Source: Stercorarius parasiticus
Taxonomy: Eukaryota > Chordata > Aves > Charadriiformes > Stercorariidae
Length of the DNA stretch: 64,000 nt
Reading direction: 5' to 3'
Assembly (NCBI GenBank): GCA_013396915.1
Contig: VWZL01001290.1
Coordinates: 337,507 to 401,506 of the forward strand
In this document: positions 62,041 through 64,000 of the stretch, piece after piece
Numbering within the stretch: the first letter of the stretch is position 1
Layout of the letters: the number at the start of each line of letters is the position of its first letter
Program-made: the position numbers and the translations under genes
The notes under the pieces: model-generated
Told to the model about the DNA's origin: nothing
Seen by the model: only the letters and a program-made list of their open reading frames with translations
Databases searched by the model: none

Positions 62041-64000
62041 ACTTTCCCATTGCATACTCACTCAATTCAATTTAGATTAAAAATTTATTTGACTTATTCT
62101 AATAACTTTACTATCACAAATCATAGCTAAATTTGTGGATATGTAGGTATTCACAAATAAAATATATGGAGATGATTTCCCTGTGATGGTATCAACACTT
62201 TCTGTGTTGCTTTTATTTTGTCTTATAAAATACTGGTTTAGACAAGCAGCCTTGACTTAATGTATAAAATGCAGCTTGGTGGAATAACAACTATACACTA
62301 GAGATGGCACTAAGCTCATTTTAACTACAACATAAACCCAGATCTTGAAAGCATTGTGGTAACTTCCATTACACTAAAAGCTATTGATTAGAAATGCTTC
62401 CCTGGCAGAAAGAGGGGACTCATGAACTCATTGTGTTCCAATGATTCACCACGAGATCTCAATGGGAGTTGCAGATGCCAAGTAGCAGCACAGCAGATAA
62501 ACCATGAAAATCAAGGAGCAATCCAGGTCTTATCCAAGCAGTATGAAATAATGAAAAGATTTCTGTCCATGTGAATAGGAAGAAGATCCCGTTGTATGTC
62601 ATAAGAACTATTCGTGCCCAGTTTTTCTATTCCACTTATTTTTTACTAGAACTTTACTTGGTTTGATTATTTAAATTTTACGCTTCTCATCAGACTACTT
62701 GTTACTGAAGACAGAAAAAGTATGTAATGCAGGACATTACATAAAGAACATGTCCTTTTTATGTAATTTGGTGGTAGTATTTGTTAGGATCCCTCTTTTA
62801 CATGTCTTTTAAATACATGTAGATATCACTGATCCACTGATGTGAGAGAGTAATAGCAGCAAAGTTGCTTAAAGGTTATGCCAGTGCCCTAACCAGAAAG
62901 TGTTGTGTTTTAAAAATTTGGTCCACTACAGAAAACGGTGATAACACTAATAATGCAAACTGGATTAAAAGTGATAGTTGTCAATATTGAATGTCAAGAG
63001 GTGCATTCAAAGAGTTAAAAGAAAAACACTTGAGACCTTGATATTCTAAACTACTTTTGGAGACAAGTTTTTTTTGGGAAGGGAGAGCTGGTTTACTTTA
63101 ATGGAAGTAAAATGAGGTGGCTGTTCTACGTGCATTACAAGCATGTTTTGGGAAACGTGCTTTGAATTTTTTTCTTTTTCTAAGAAGCAAATGATTTATG
63201 AGAATTAGATGTTCTTTATATCACACACTTTTGGAATAAATATACCTTTCTTAAAGCAAGAAGGCATTTGCTATAAGCTGTAAAAAGCAGAATGAAAAAA
63301 TGGATCAAGCACTTTGCAAATGAAAATAATTTGAGTTATGTTGTTAGTGGCTTTTGTACTGTTATAATTTTGTTTGAAACAAATTATAATTACAGAACAG
63401 CAGTTCCTTGAAATGTTTTCTTTAAACAAAAGAACATATAACAAATTCTAAATCCTATTAATTAATATTGCTTTTTCAAGTTCATAAGCATCTTCATATG
63501 CATTAGTCTTTGTTTTGTTGAATTTTAAGGAGACTTTTCCTCAAGTTCAGTGTTATCTATTTCTGTCCCTTGGCATGATATGACGTTTTGGAGGAGTTTT
63601 GTGTTAGTAAAGTAAAATTTTTTTCCTATGTGTGAAGATTGCTTCTGTTTAGTTTCTGTATATATCAATAGTTGGACCATAGCACATAATTTGTTGTTCA
63701 CTATGTTGGCTGTATTCATTACATTTATACACTTTACATTGCATAAGCTATTATTATTATTACATGAATGAATGTGCATATGCTTATGTAGCCTATGTAT
63801 TCAGTATATACTAATAACAGTTCCACCTTGTGCAAATATTAGATTCTCTCTTGGTAGACGGTGAGTTGCTCAGGTTATTTCTTTATTCTGAAAATGTGAT
63901 TGAAAGAAAAATGTGCAAGAAATGTTTGTGGTTTGTTTGGGAGTTTTGTTAACTTGATTAAGTACATAGGTTATATGATACACGATCCTTGCTTTCATGA
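62041..64000 (+). other. NRXN1: Intron, no recognised gene, to window end
   Basis: AT-rich. CTCAATGGGAGTTGCAGATG at 62458-62477 is another faint ancient-repeat word. Short ATT repeats occur near 63750-63760. No exon of neurexin-1 was recognised before the window ends. Confidence 0.55.

Larger units (their letters stand above)
2435..64000 (+). other. NRXN1: NRXN1 intron after the first coding exon (continues past window)
   Basis: At least 61.5 kb of non-coding, mostly AT-rich DNA. I looked for the short exons of splice site 1 (including the segment beginning DNNVEGL) and for the LNS2 exon beginning SEYFCYDL, and found neither. The intron must therefore extend beyond 64000. NRXN1 is among the longest vertebrate genes and its 5' introns are known to be very large, so this is expected. 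The open frames found throughout are short, lack family features and mostly overlap simple repeats or mobile-element relics. Confidence 0.85.

Noticed and set aside
2435..64000. Next neurexin-1 exons (splice site 1 exons, LNS2 exon)
   Set aside because: I looked for the expected peptide segments and splice sites and found none. They presumably lie beyond the window.

Overview
The window is vertebrate nuclear DNA, almost certainly from a bird. It carries the 5' end of one protein-coding gene, neurexin-1 (NRXN1, alpha form), on the + strand. After that comes more than 61 kb of its first coding-region intron. The bird assignment rests on three things: the protein reads like avian NRXN1, there is a CR1 LINE 3' end with the ATTCTATG-type terminal repeat, and there are two solo LTRs of types I recognise from avian genomes.

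Layout. 1-881: 5' flank and probable non-coding first exon. 882-1133: a predicted small 5'-UTR intron. 1134-1695: 5' leader with several short upstream ORFs. 1696-2434: first coding exon, encoding the signal peptide, the first LNS/laminin-G domain and the first EGF-like domain, ending in a phase-1 splice donor. 2435-64000: intron, AT-rich and without any further coding exon I can recognise; the next exons (alternative splice site 1 and LNS2) must lie beyond the window.

Landmarks inside the intron are: a purine/pyrimidine-biased segment (2.5-2.7 kb); a 70-bp tandem duplication (9.8 kb); a CR1 3' end (12.85-13.0 kb); a sense-oriented solo LTR with 4-bp target-site duplication (19.37-20.02 kb); an anomalous GC-rich block with an irregular minisatellite (about 32.05-34.64 kb); a pair of related non-coding elements about 4 kb apart (35.7 and 39.7 kb); pieces of an ancient CR1/L3-like LINE (52.3, 53.9 and 56.3-57.6 kb); and an antisense solo LTR (55.4-56.0 kb). 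There are also simple repeats and one 19-base assembly gap. Scattered short stretches resemble the old palindromic interspersed repeats common in reptile and bird genomes.

The best candidate for something undescribed is the 35.7/39.7 kb pair. These are two direct copies, roughly 80% identical by eye over a core of about 125 bp, rich in shared homeodomain-type TAAT sites. They may be a duplicated enhancer in a neuronal gene or two copies of an unnamed old repeat. No microbial gene system, CRISPR array, rRNA or convincing tRNA gene is present.
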